Below are positions 1 through 8,448 of a stretch of DNA of 64,000 bases, one piece after another (position 1 is the first letter of the stretch; each line of letters starts with the position of its first letter). The DNA is from Acinetobacter sp. HY1485 (GTDB taxonomy: Bacteria > Pseudomonadota > Gammaproteobacteria > Pseudomonadales > Moraxellaceae), in assembly GCF_027568475.1 (NCBI RefSeq), contig NZ_JANKZG010000002.1:248001-312000 (forward strand). The letters run 5' to 3'. Below the pieces are notes generated by a model. The model was not told where the DNA came from, did not search any database, and saw only the letters and a list, made by a program, of their open reading frames with translations. The translations under genes and the position numbers were made by a program.

Positions 1-336
1 CCAATTGCTTTAATTTTTTATTATAAAATTTACAAAAATTAATGGATAGCGATTAGTCTAAAAGTAATTGATTATGTAGGTTTATTTAAAAATTTTACGC
101 ACAAAGGTTCTTCAAAAATATTTTTACTAATAATTCACAAGATCTGTTTCTCACCGTTGGTGGGTAAAGGATAAATCTAAAACTTAAATGGCTTAGTGAA
201 AGCACCCATGACTTGTGATGATCATGCAAGCTATGCAGCACAAAATACGCTATACCAACCTATGTATTTAAAAGATACAACAAGAAACACTGATCACGAT
301 TAAAAATCTAATTTTACTACTTGTTATTGGCAACTC
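1..336. other. AT-rich leader without a supported gene
   Basis: This stretch before the first gene is AT-rich and holds no convincing open frame. It presumably carries the promoter of the MFS gene that starts at 337, but no clear -35/-10 pair or ribosome binding site could be assigned with confidence. Confidence 0.4.
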
Positions 337-1620
337 ATGAAAACTCAAGCACATGCCAATCCAAACTCTAAAAGCCGTGTACTAATTGCGAGTTTGGTTG
401 GAACCACCATCGAATTTTTTGACTTTTATATTTATGCAACCGCAGCAGTATTGGTCTTTCCACATTTATTCTTTCCTGAAAGCAGTGGTAGCGTGGCAAT
501 TTTACAGTCACTTGCAACCTTTGCAATTGCATTTGTGGTACGCCCAATTGGTGCAGCTATTTTTGGACATTTGGGTGATCGAATTGGACGCAAAGCAACA
601 TTAGTTGCCGCATTACTTTTAATGGGTATCTCAACAGTATGTATTGGTTTACTGCCAAGTTATGCCCAAATTGGTGTATATGCTCCCTTACTTTTGGCAA
701 TTTGCCGTTTGGGGCAAGGCTTAGGATTAAGTGGCGAATGGAGTGGCGCAATTTTACTTGCTACCGAAAATGCACCTCAAGGCAAACGTGCTTGGTACGG
801 TATGTTTCCACAGCTTGGTGCGCCCCTAGGTTTTATTTTAGCGGTTGGTACTTTTTTACTGCTTGGTAACCTCATGTCTAATGAAGATTTTTTGGCATGG
901 GGATGGCGTATTCCATTTGTTTCTAGTGCATTACTTGTATTTTTAGGATTATATATACGTCTAAAACTACATGAAACGCCTGCATTCCAACAGGTCATTA
1001 ATACACACAAAGAACAAAAAACACCATTTAAAGAAGTGATGACACATCAACGTAAAAATGTTGTTTTAGGGACACTGGCAACTGTGTGTACACTTGTTCT
1101 TTTTTACCTCATGACTGTTTTTGCAATGAATTGGGGCACAACCGTATTGGGTTACACGCGTGATGTGTTTTTAAAAATGCAGCTTGTTGCCACACTATGT
1201 TTTGCACTGTGCATTCCAATTTCTGCTATTTTTGCCGAGAAATTTGGACGCAAAAAAACATCTATCGTCATTTGCCTTATTTGCATTACGTTTGGGTTAT
1301 TCTTTTCTGAATTTTTTGTTGCCAACAACCCAATGTCTGTACTTCTTTTTTTATGTACAGGGTTAAGCATTATGGGCTTAACTTATGGTCCTATTGGTAC
1401 GGTGTTATCGGAGATTTTTCCAATTTCAGTATGCTACACAGGTTCGGCATTGGCTTATAATTTGGCAAGCATTTTAGGAGCCTCTTTTGCGCCTTTAATT
1501 GCCACTAAACTTGCACAAAGCTATGGTGTAGGTGCTGTGGGATATTATCTTTGTGCAGCTTCATTGCTGTCTTTAATTGCATTTATGTGTATTAACGAAA
1601 CCAAAAATCAAGACATATAA
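337..1620 (+). CDS. MFS transporter, metabolite:H+ symporter (MHS) type
   Basis: This is an inner-membrane secondary carrier of 427 residues, the usual length for the MHS branch of the major facilitator superfamily (ShiA/KgtP/ProP-like). The start of the first membrane helix reads TTIEFFDFYIY, the typical MHS opening. The cytoplasmic loop motif GHLGDRIGRK lies near residues 77-86, and RLGQGLGLSGEW near 123-135 matches the helix-4 signature. About 12 hydrophobic segments are visible. The substrate cannot be read from sequence; MHS members carry organic acids, shikimate or osmolytes. The gene stands alone, is followed directly by a terminator, and ends convergently with an lptG-like tail. Confidence 0.85.
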   Translation: MKTQAHANPNSKSRVLIASLVGTTIEFFDFYIYATAAVLVFPHLFFPESSGSVAILQSLATFAIAFVVRPIGAAIFGHLGDRIGRKATLVAALLLMGISTVCIGLLPSYAQIGVYAPLLLAICRLGQGLGLSGEWSGAILLATENAPQGKRAWYGMFPQLGAPLGFILAVGTFLLLGNLMSNEDFLAWGWRIPFVSSALLVFLGLYIRLKLHETPAFQQVINTHKEQKTPFKEVMTHQRKNVVLGTLATVCTLVLFYLMTVFAMNWGTTVLGYTRDVFLKMQLVATLCFALCIPISAIFAEKFGRKKTSIVICLICITFGLFFSEFFVANNPMSVLLFLCTGLSIMGLTYGPIGTVLSEIFPISVCYTGSALAYNLASILGASFAPLIATKLAQSYGVGAVGYYLCAASLLSLIAFMCINETKNQDI

Positions 1621-1644
1621 AAAAGGGCGATTACGCCCTTTTTT
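1621..1644 (+). terminator. rho-independent terminator after MFS gene
   Basis: The stem AAAAGGGCG/CGCCCTTTT with an ATTA loop is followed by a T tract. It begins at the base after the stop codon. A near-identical hairpin recurs at 3693-3717. Confidence 0.85.
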
Positions 1645-1671
1645 ATTTTGCTTGATTAAGAAGGTATCCCC
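1621..1671. repeat. Degenerate copy of lptG 3' end plus terminator (copy A)
   Basis: These 51 bases match 3694-3744 at 47 of 51 positions by eye. The match covers the terminator hairpin and about the last ten codons of lptG on the minus strand, still readable as G-Y-L-L-N-Q-A-K-stop. A weaker, gapped resemblance continues to about 1695. There is no lptG gene here, so this is a remnant tail. It flanks the acyltransferase gene on the left, while the intact lptG end flanks it on the right. Confidence 0.85.
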
Positions 1672-1782
1672 AAAAATTATAAATAAAGACAAATCAAAAA
1701 AAACTAATCCATAAGAGAAGTTACTTATAACTTCCCAATAATTAATTTATTATAATATATCGCTTTTTTTAAATTCAATTTT

Positions 1783-3693
1783 ATGCAATTTAGACATGAT
1801 ATCAATGGACTTCGTGCCATTGCTGTTTTAGCTGTTATGATATTTCATTTCAATCCACATTGGTTGCCAGGTGGATTTGCAGGGGTAGATATTTTTTTCG
1901 TTATCTCTGGTTTTCTAATGACTTCTATTATTTTTAGTCAAATACAAAATGGAAGTTTTAGTTTATTCTCTTTTTATAATGCTCGTATTAATCGTATTGT
2001 TCCTGTTTTAGCTGTTTGCTGCATTATTTTATTAAGTTTTGGATGGTTTTATTTATTACCAAATGATTATCAACTTTTGGGTAAGCAAGTTGAAAAAAGT
2101 ATTTTATTTATTTCTAATATTTTATTTAGTAAAGGTTATGGATATTTTGATTCATCAGAACATACAAAATGGTTACTTCATACTTGGTCACTTTCAATAG
2201 AGTGGCAGTTTTATATTTTTTTCCCACTTATTATTTTAATGATTAAAAAAATAATAAAATTAAATAATATTAAATACATAATTTTTTTTCTATTTATAGT
2301 TAGTTTTCTTTATTCAATTTACTCCACATACCAAGATAGTAAAAGTGCTTATTTTTTGTTATCTAGTCGTGCTTGGGAAATGCTTTTTGGTAGTCTTGCA
2401 TTTCTTCACCCATTACGATTAAAAAAGGGAAATTTTGTTCTACACATTTTAGGTTTAATACTTATTTTTACAGCATATTTTTTAATATCAAAAAGTACGC
2501 CTTGGCCAGGATACATGGCATTAGTCCCAGTTTTAGGCGCTTATTTCGTCATTGCTAGTCAATGTAATACTATATTTATTAATAATTTTATTTTTAACCC
2601 AATTGGAAAATGGTCATATTCAATTTATATTTGGCATTGGCCTTTAGTTGTCTTTGGTTTTTATTTTTCTTTAAATAGTTGGTGGATATACGGTATTCCT
2701 TTATCTATTATTTTTGGTTTTATAAGCTATCAGTTTATTGAAAGAATAAAATTCCAAAAATATGCATCATGGAGAAATCTATATAAAGTTATTCCTTTGT
2801 ATTTATTACTTGTAACATTAACTCTTGGTTATGCAATAAAGGAAACGAATGGATTTAAATCACACTATTCAGAAGCTGTGCTTAAAATCTTATCAGAAAC
2901 AAAAAATAGTTTTCCATATTCTTGTAAAACAGGCTTAAAAAATGGTGAAATCGATGTTTGCAAAATTGGTAAATCTGAAAAAATTAATGCAATTATTGTA
3001 GGTGATAGTCATGCTAAAGCAATCACATCTGCTGTCATTGAAAGCCTAGATTCACATCAAAATACTATTCTCTCTATTACTACTGCTGGTTGCCCTTATA
3101 TTCCAAATGCAAACTTTGATAATAACTATTGTAAAGCTACAAACGAGAAAAAAAAGCAATTTTTGGCGAAATCTGAAGGTATTCCCATTATTTTAGTCAA
3201 TCGTTATTTACAACGTTTAGAAGGGGAAAACAATGATGAACGTATCTCAAACGAAAATGAAATTCCTATTTATTTTTCGAATATGCATGCATCAAAGCAT
3301 GAAATTTATGCTGAATTTCACCAAAATCTACAAGCTACTATTTGTGAATTAACTAAAAAATCACCTGTTTATATTGTTAATTCTATCCCAGAGTTTCCAT
3401 TTGATGTTCCTAAACATATGGGAAAACAATTATTGATTAACCGTCAATTACAAAAAAACTCTATCTCATTGCAAAGTTATGAACAAAGAGCCTATGTTCT
3501 CAATCGTATACTGGCTCAAGTTGCACAAACATGTGGTGCACACCTTCTAGATGTAAGCCAAACTTTATGTAAGAACAGCGAATGCATTAGTCAAATCAAT
3601 AATCGTCCTATTTATAAAGATGGAGATCACTTAAGTGAATATGGTAATAAACTTTTAATTCCTATGTTTAAGTCTTATTTACAGCAAAAATAA
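1783..3693 (+). CDS. OafA/YrhL-like O-acyltransferase with C-terminal SGNH domain
   Basis: This is a 636-residue inner-membrane acyltransferase of the acyltransferase-3 family fused to a periplasmic SGNH hydrolase-like domain, as in enzymes that O-acetylate LPS or capsule sugars. The N-terminus carries RHDINGLRAIAVL and the expected histidine in IFHF (about residues 20-23), followed by GVDIFFVISGF. About ten membrane segments extend to near residue 355. The C-terminal domain shows GDSHAKA near 408-414 and DGDHLSEYG near 616-624, the SGNH blocks I and V. Base composition is much more AT-rich than in neighbouring genes, suggesting horizontal acquisition. Position next to the LPS-export genes is compatible with envelope glycan modification, but the acceptor is unknown. 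Confidence 0.85.
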   Translation: MQFRHDINGLRAIAVLAVMIFHFNPHWLPGGFAGVDIFFVISGFLMTSIIFSQIQNGSFSLFSFYNARINRIVPVLAVCCIILLSFGWFYLLPNDYQLLGKQVEKSILFISNILFSKGYGYFDSSEHTKWLLHTWSLSIEWQFYIFFPLIILMIKKIIKLNNIKYIIFFLFIVSFLYSIYSTYQDSKSAYFLLSSRAWEMLFGSLAFLHPLRLKKGNFVLHILGLILIFTAYFLISKSTPWPGYMALVPVLGAYFVIASQCNTIFINNFIFNPIGKWSYSIYIWHWPLVVFGFYFSLNSWWIYGIPLSIIFGFISYQFIERIKFQKYASWRNLYKVIPLYLLLVTLTLGYAIKETNGFKSHYSEAVLKILSETKNSFPYSCKTGLKNGEIDVCKIGKSEKINAIIVGDSHAKAITSAVIESLDSHQNTILSITTAGCPYIPNANFDNNYCKATNEKKKQFLAKSEGIPIILVNRYLQRLEGENNDERISNENEIPIYFSNMHASKHEIYAEFHQNLQATICELTKKSPVYIVNSIPEFPFDVPKHMGKQLLINRQLQKNSISLQSYEQRAYVLNRILAQVAQTCGAHLLDVSQTLCKNSECISQINNRPIYKDGDHLSEYGNKLLIPMFKSYLQQK

Positions 3694-3717
3694 AAAAGGG
3701 CGGTTATGCCCTTTTTT
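3693..3717. terminator. Bidirectional terminator between acyltransferase and lptG
   Basis: The stem AAAAAGGGC/GCCCTTTTT has a GGTTAT loop, with A and T tracts on both sides. It can serve the acyltransferase on the plus strand and lptG on the minus strand. Confidence 0.85.
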
Positions 3718-3744
3718 ATTTTGCTCGATTGAGAAGGTATCCCC
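3694..3744. repeat. lptG 3' end plus terminator (copy B, parental copy)
   Basis: This is the intact counterpart of the remnant at 1621-1671, with four mismatches over 51 bases. Here the sequence is the true end of lptG. The two copies lie in the same orientation and bracket the acyltransferase gene. Confidence 0.85.
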
Positions 3745-4786
3745 CAATGGCAAAAATAATAAAAATAGGTACAAAGACAAACCATGCAGGTGATGGCGAA
3801 TAAACTAAACTTGCAAAACCTAAAAAGTCTTGCATATAGAAAAAGCCTAATCCAATAAATAAGGCAATCACTAATCTAAAGCCCATAGACTGTTGACGTA
3901 ATGGCCCAAAGATAAATGAGCAAGCAATCACAACTAACGCAATTAAAGAAAATGGCATACCCACTTTTTGCCAAAATGCCAACTGATACGTTTTAGGTAC
4001 TTGGCTATATTCAGACATATAACGCATAAAAGAAACCAACTGACTTGGGGATAAATCCTCAGGGTCAATGGTTACCATATGCACATATTTTGGTTTAAGT
4101 GCTAATGGTAAATTTTGTTCATTACTTTGATTTAAAACAGCATTACCATTGTCTTGTACAACCATTTCACGAGTGTTGGTAATATCCCACTGCCCTTCTT
4201 GCTTAAACTTGCCTTGTTCGGCATTAGTGAGCGTTTTTAAATGATAATTATCGTCAAAATTCAACACTTGAATTTTTTTGAGAACGCCTTCGGAATTGGC
4301 ATAATCAATATAAATAAAACGTTGACCCTCACGGCTCCAATAACCTTTTACCTCGCCTAAAGAAGCAACACTTTGATGAGTTTTTAGGCTGTTTGCTTTT
4401 TCATTACTATATGGAATAACCCACTCACTTAACGCAAATGCCAAAATAACCAAAAGCATTGCCGAGCGAATAACCCATCCAACAATACGCCATAAGCTAA
4501 CCCCAACAGAACGTAACACGATTAATTCGCTGTTAGATGCGAGCGTCCCTAAACCCACGACTGCGCCAATTAAAGCAGCGATTGGTAAAATTTCATATAA
4601 ATAATGAGGTGTATTCCAAAAAACATACTGTAATGCTTGCCAAGCATTGTAACCATGTTTGAGTTGGCTTAACTCGGCAAGATAAGTAAACAAACCTTGT
4701 AATAAAGTTAAAATGGCAGTGGTACCCAACATTGCCAATGCTGTGGTTGTCATCACATGCTTCGCAACTAAACGACGTGCAAACAT
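3716..4786 (-). CDS. lptG: LPS export permease LptG
   Basis: LptG is one of the two membrane subunits of the LptB2FG transporter, which extracts LPS or lipooligosaccharide from the inner membrane and feeds it to the periplasmic Lpt bridge. The 356 residues show the YjgP/YjgQ layout: helices near 15-115, a periplasmic beta-jellyroll domain in the middle (about 125-265), then three further helices ending in GGYLLNRAK. It follows lptF by only ten bases on the same strand, so the two are surely co-transcribed. The ten or so C-terminal codons are duplicated in degenerate form at 1643-1671. Confidence 0.93.
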   Translation of the reverse strand: MFARRLVAKHVMTTTALAMLGTTAILTLLQGLFTYLAELSQLKHGYNAWQALQYVFWNTPHYLYEILPIAALIGAVVGLGTLASNSELIVLRSVGVSLWRIVGWVIRSAMLLVILAFALSEWVIPYSNEKANSLKTHQSVASLGEVKGYWSREGQRFIYIDYANSEGVLKKIQVLNFDDNYHLKTLTNAEQGKFKQEGQWDITNTREMVVQDNGNAVLNQSNEQNLPLALKPKYVHMVTIDPEDLSPSQLVSFMRYMSEYSQVPKTYQLAFWQKVGMPFSLIALVVIACSFIFGPLRQQSMGFRLVIALFIGLGFFYMQDFLGFASLVYSPSPAWFVFVPIFIIFAIGGYLLNRAK

Positions 4787-4796
4787 TTTATAGACC

Positions 4797-5867
4797 TCAC
4801 TTACTTGTTAAACGGCGATGACGTAAAAAGAACGCCGTAACCACTGCATAACCTACCAATACAGCAGGATAGAACCAAATCGCTAATTCACCACGCGAAA
4901 TACGCGTTTTTACTGCCATCATGGCAACAATCAAACTTGCAAAAATTAAAATTGCAGGCAGTAAGCGATAATAACGTCCCTGACGTGGATTGACCTCAGA
5001 CAATACGGTTGCCAACATTAGCGCAATCACAATAATAAATGGACCAAACAAACGCCAACCTAACTCACTTTGCACAATGGGGTCTTGCCTTTTATCCCAA
5101 AGTTTTGAGATTTTCATAGATTCGGCTTGTTCGCCTGATACTTCAGCTTCTTTATTATTTTCAATTCTTAAACGATAGCTTTTAAACTCAGCTTGCGAAT
5201 AATGTGGCTGTCCGGGATACACCTCATAACGGCGACCATCGACCAAATCCACTACATTTGCAGTGTCATTCGGCACATCTACACGCTTTGCCTCACGCGC
5301 TAAAATAATAAGATCAGGCTTATTATCTTGTTGTGCACGTTGATAAAACATCACATCACGTAAATTTTTACGATCTTCTGATAAATCACTGGCATAAATC
5401 GTATAAGGACCTGAAGACACAAACTCTTTTGGACGTACCAAATCGAAGCCTGTGCGTACCGCCTGCGCACTCGTGAGCTGTTCAAATTTTCGCAACCCCC
5501 AAGGTGATACCCACACCATGAGTGCCACTTGTACGACTAAAAAAACAGTCGTTAACGGAATCAGTAATTTAGAAAGCTGATTACGGCTCACCCCACTACT
5601 ATTTAGTACTGCCATTTCATGGTCAATATACAAACGACCAAAAACAAGCATTAACCCAATAAAGAACCCCAATGGCATAATCAAGGTTAAGAATTCAGGT
5701 AATCGATAACCAATAATACTAAATAAGATACTTACGTCTAAACGCCCTTGTGCTGCCACACCAAAATATTTAATGAGACGACCGCCCATAATAATCAGTG
5801 TTAAAAGTGCAACCACCACCATGGACGTCGACACAACTTGTTTAACAAGGTAACGCCGAATAATCAA
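4797..5867 (-). CDS. lptF: LPS export permease LptF
   Basis: LptF is the partner membrane subunit of LptG in the LptB2FG ABC transporter. The 356-residue protein has the YjgP/YjgQ fold: N-terminal helices beginning MIIRRYLVKQ, the typical segment EFLTLIMPLGFFIGLML near 55-71, a central periplasmic domain, and C-terminal helices. It is the first gene of an lptF-lptG operon and is divergent from pepA, the common arrangement in gammaproteobacteria. The lptF and pepA promoters must share 5868-6004. Confidence 0.93.
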   Translation of the reverse strand: MIIRRYLVKQVVSTSMVVVALLTLIIMGGRLIKYFGVAAQGRLDVSILFSIIGYRLPEFLTLIMPLGFFIGLMLVFGRLYIDHEMAVLNSSGVSRNQLSKLLIPLTTVFLVVQVALMVWVSPWGLRKFEQLTSAQAVRTGFDLVRPKEFVSSGPYTIYASDLSEDRKNLRDVMFYQRAQQDNKPDLIILAREAKRVDVPNDTANVVDLVDGRRYEVYPGQPHYSQAEFKSYRLRIENNKEAEVSGEQAESMKISKLWDKRQDPIVQSELGWRLFGPFIIVIALMLATVLSEVNPRQGRYYRLLPAILIFASLIVAMMAVKTRISRGELAIWFYPAVLVGYAVVTAFFLRHRRLTSK

Positions 5868-6004
5868 AAGGAAGCTTCCATAACAAATATGTTGCTAGTT
5901 TAACCGAATACAGCAAATAAAAAACCTTTGCTGATATTGCACATTGCAACTAGATTGGGTGTAATGTTTCAATACACACTATATTACAAGGTCGTATTTA
6001 AACT

Positions 6005-7411
6005 ATGAAATTGACATTAAAAACAACACAAAATACTGCCTCTGCTGTATTTGTTTTAGTAGATGCAGACCAAATCCAACACGTAAACACGCAATATCAA
6101 TCTACCATTGAACATGCAGGCTTTACAGCAACAACCAACGAAGTTTTGCCTATTTTTACCACAAAACCTGTGGTGTATCTTGTAGGTTTAGGTAAAGCAA
6201 ATGAGTTAAATCCAACAAAGTTGGCAAAAGTTGCACAAACTATTATTAAAACTGCACAAAAAAAATATCAAAGCATCGAGCTTGATGTGCAAGCATTAAA
6301 TGCAGATCAACATGCTATTTTTGCACTTCAGCTTACCCAAGCAAACTATCATTTTGATGAATTTAAATCACAGAAAAATGAATTCAAACTTGATGATTTA
6401 GCATTTTCAAATATAACCCTCACACAAGCACAGCTTGATGTCATTCAAGCCACTCAATCGGGACAAAGCCTTGCCCGTGATTTAGGCAATCGTCCGGGCA
6501 ATATTTGCTACCCAGAATATTTAGCACAACTTGCCCAAGACCTTGCAAACGAATTTCCTGATCTTTTAAAAGTCACTATTTTAGAAGAAAAAGAAATGCA
6601 AGAACTTGGTATGGGTGCGTTTTTAGCGGTAAGTAAAGGTTCAGAACGTCCGGGGCGTATTATCACTTTAGAATATAATGCACAACGTGAAGAAGCACCT
6701 GTGGTACTTGTGGGTAAAGGCGTGACCTTTGATACAGGTGGTATTTCGCTTAAGCCGGGTGCAGGCATGGACGAAATGAAATTTGATATGTGTGGTGCAG
6801 CATCTGTATTTGGAACCATACGCGCGCTATGTGAAGCAAAATTACCTATTCATGTGGTGGGTACCATTGCAGCGGCAGAGAATATGCCATCAGGTCGTGC
6901 AACGCGTCCAGGTGATATTGTAAAAACCATGAGTGGGCAAACCGTTGAAATTTTAAACACGGATGCCGAAGGTCGTTTAGTCCTTTGCGATACGCTCACT
7001 TATGTAAAACGCTTTAACCCTGCTGTGGTGGTAGATATTGCAACCCTTACAGGTGCATGTGTGGTTGCATTGGGTAAAGTAGTCAGTGGCTTATTCTCTC
7101 CAGACCAAGCGTTGGTACAAGAATTACAGCAAGCAGGCGAGCAAAGTTTTGACCGTGTATGGCAAATGCCTGTAATGGACGAATACCAAGAACTATTAGA
7201 CTCACCATTTGCCGATATTGCAAACATTGGTGGTCCACAAGGTGGTGCAATTACAGCAGCGTGTTTCTTACAACGTTTTACGCGTGAATACCGTTGGGCA
7301 CATTTAGATGTGGCAGGTACGGCATGGCTATCAGGTGCAAATAAAGGCGCAACGGGTCGTCCTGTGCCACTTCTTATGCAATTTATTGCCAACCGTGTAA
7401 CACATGACTAA
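6005..7411 (+). CDS. pepA: Leucyl aminopeptidase, M17 family
   Basis: This cytosolic zinc/manganese exopeptidase removes N-terminal residues from peptides; in some bacteria PepA also binds DNA at Xer sites and pyrimidine operons. The 468 residues include the M17 metal and active-site blocks [11 protein letters not shown] near 237-247, MKFDMCGAA near 259-267 and the signature NTDAEGRL near 318-325. The N-terminal domain is of the usual variable type. The gene is divergent from lptF and overlaps holC by eight bases, so pepA-holC is a translationally coupled pair. Confidence 0.95.
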   Translation: MKLTLKTTQNTASAVFVLVDADQIQHVNTQYQSTIEHAGFTATTNEVLPIFTTKPVVYLVGLGKANELNPTKLAKVAQTIIKTAQKKYQSIELDVQALNADQHAIFALQLTQANYHFDEFKSQKNEFKLDDLAFSNITLTQAQLDVIQATQSGQSLARDLGNRPGNICYPEYLAQLAQDLANEFPDLLKVTILEEKEMQELGMGAFLAVSKGSERPGRIITLEYNAQREEAPVVLVGKGVTFDTGGISLKPGAGMDEMKFDMCGAASVFGTIRALCEAKLPIHVVGTIAAAENMPSGRATRPGDIVKTMSGQTVEILNTDAEGRLVLCDTLTYVKRFNPAVVVDIATLTGACVVALGKVVSGLFSPDQALVQELQQAGEQSFDRVWQMPVMDEYQELLDSPFADIANIGGPQGGAITAACFLQRFTREYRWAHLDVAGTAWLSGANKGATGRPVPLLMQFIANRVTHD

Positions 7412-7811
7412 CGTTAGCTTTTATTTATTTGAGCAAAGTGACGAACGACAAGTACAAAGTGCTTGTCGTTTATGTCGCAAAATTCTAAAACAAGCCACCA
7501 AAATTTGGTGGTATTGTCCTAACTTAGCACAGCAAAAACAACTTGATGAAGTGTTGTGGACATTTGATCCGACCAGTTTCATTCCTCATGGTATTCATGA
7601 TACTCAAGGGCAAGTCTGTATTTCAGAGCACTACCCTACCTCGGGTGAATGGATTATTTTTAATTTTTCTGACAAAACGTTAGAAATTAAAGATACGTTT
7701 CAACACATTATAGAGATTGTTGAAAATAACGAAGACGCTAAAATAATAGGACGTGAAAAGTTTAAACAATATCGACAATTAAACTTACAACCACGAACCT
7801 TTAAATTATAA
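7404..7811 (+). CDS. holC: DNA polymerase III chi subunit
   Basis: HolC links the clamp-loader complex to single-stranded DNA binding protein at the replication fork. The 135-residue protein has the expected size and the chi-type layout: an early SFYLFEQSD strand, the block [10 protein letters not shown] near 20-30, and [12 protein letters not shown] near 52-63. Its ATG lies inside the end of pepA, giving an eight-base overlap, the usual pepA-holC context. valS, often next in other genomes, is not present here. Confidence 0.88.
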   Translation: MTNVSFYLFEQSDERQVQSACRLCRKILKQATKIWWYCPNLAQQKQLDEVLWTFDPTSFIPHGIHDTQGQVCISEHYPTSGEWIIFNFSDKTLEIKDTFQHIIEIVENNEDAKIIGREKFKQYRQLNLQPRTFKL

Positions 7812-7831
7812 CAACGTGCAGGAGAACAATT

Positions 7832-8440
7832 GTGGCGTTAAATGTGGGTGAAAATTTTGAACAGCGTTGGTTAGCAACCCCAGAACGTGTACGCCAAATT
7901 TATTTAGATGATCTTGCACGCATCAGTGATCTGTTAAATACCGATACCGACCTTAAAACATGGCAAACACAAGAGAAAAAATACCAAGCCACATTTAAAG
8001 AAGATATAGACCAAGCCTATCAAGACTACAAAAAAGAGCTTTTAGAACAAGCACGTTTACGTGAAAGAAAAGTTTTAGAAAATCGTTTATTACAAAAACG
8101 TGAACAACAGGCGCAAGCTATTGCTGAAATGCAACAAGAAGAACAGCAGCAATTTGAACAAGAAAATGAAATGCTCAAGGCTTTGGCACAATCACTTCAG
8201 CAAAATACAACCGAATATACACCTATGGTGCTGTCTCAAATTGGGCAACAGCCTCAAACACAAGAACTATCTAATATTGTACTCAATCAAGTATTAGAAA
8301 ATGTACAAGTTCGCCTAGAACTTGAAGCAGAAAATTTAATTGACCAAGTACAACAAGCGATCAAAGCATTTAACCAAAATATGACGCAAGCGACCCAAGA
8401 AGAGGTTGAGCTTGCTTTAGTACAACAAAAGGCCGAATAA
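7832..8440 (+). CDS. Coiled-coil hypothetical protein
   Basis: This 202-residue protein has no recognised family. It is rich in Gln, Glu and Lys and predicted to be largely helical, with a long coiled coil from about residue 55 to 130 and a second helical part to the end. It has no signal peptide or membrane segment. Translation probably starts at GTG 7832, supported by a GGAG ribosome binding site at 7821-7824. It lies 20 bases after holC, in the same operon, and ends just short of the convergent putA gene. The function is unknown; the operon suggests a conserved cytosolic role. Confidence 0.7.
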   Translation: MALNVGENFEQRWLATPERVRQIYLDDLARISDLLNTDTDLKTWQTQEKKYQATFKEDIDQAYQDYKKELLEQARLRERKVLENRLLQKREQQAQAIAEMQQEEQQQFEQENEMLKALAQSLQQNTTEYTPMVLSQIGQQPQTQELSNIVLNQVLENVQVRLELEAENLIDQVQQAIKAFNQNMTQATQEEVELALVQQKAE

Positions 8441-8448
8441 CCTCTTAT

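Noticed and set aside
6508..7392. Long antisense frames inside pepA
   Set aside because: They are shadows of the conserved pepA coding sequence with no independent family features.
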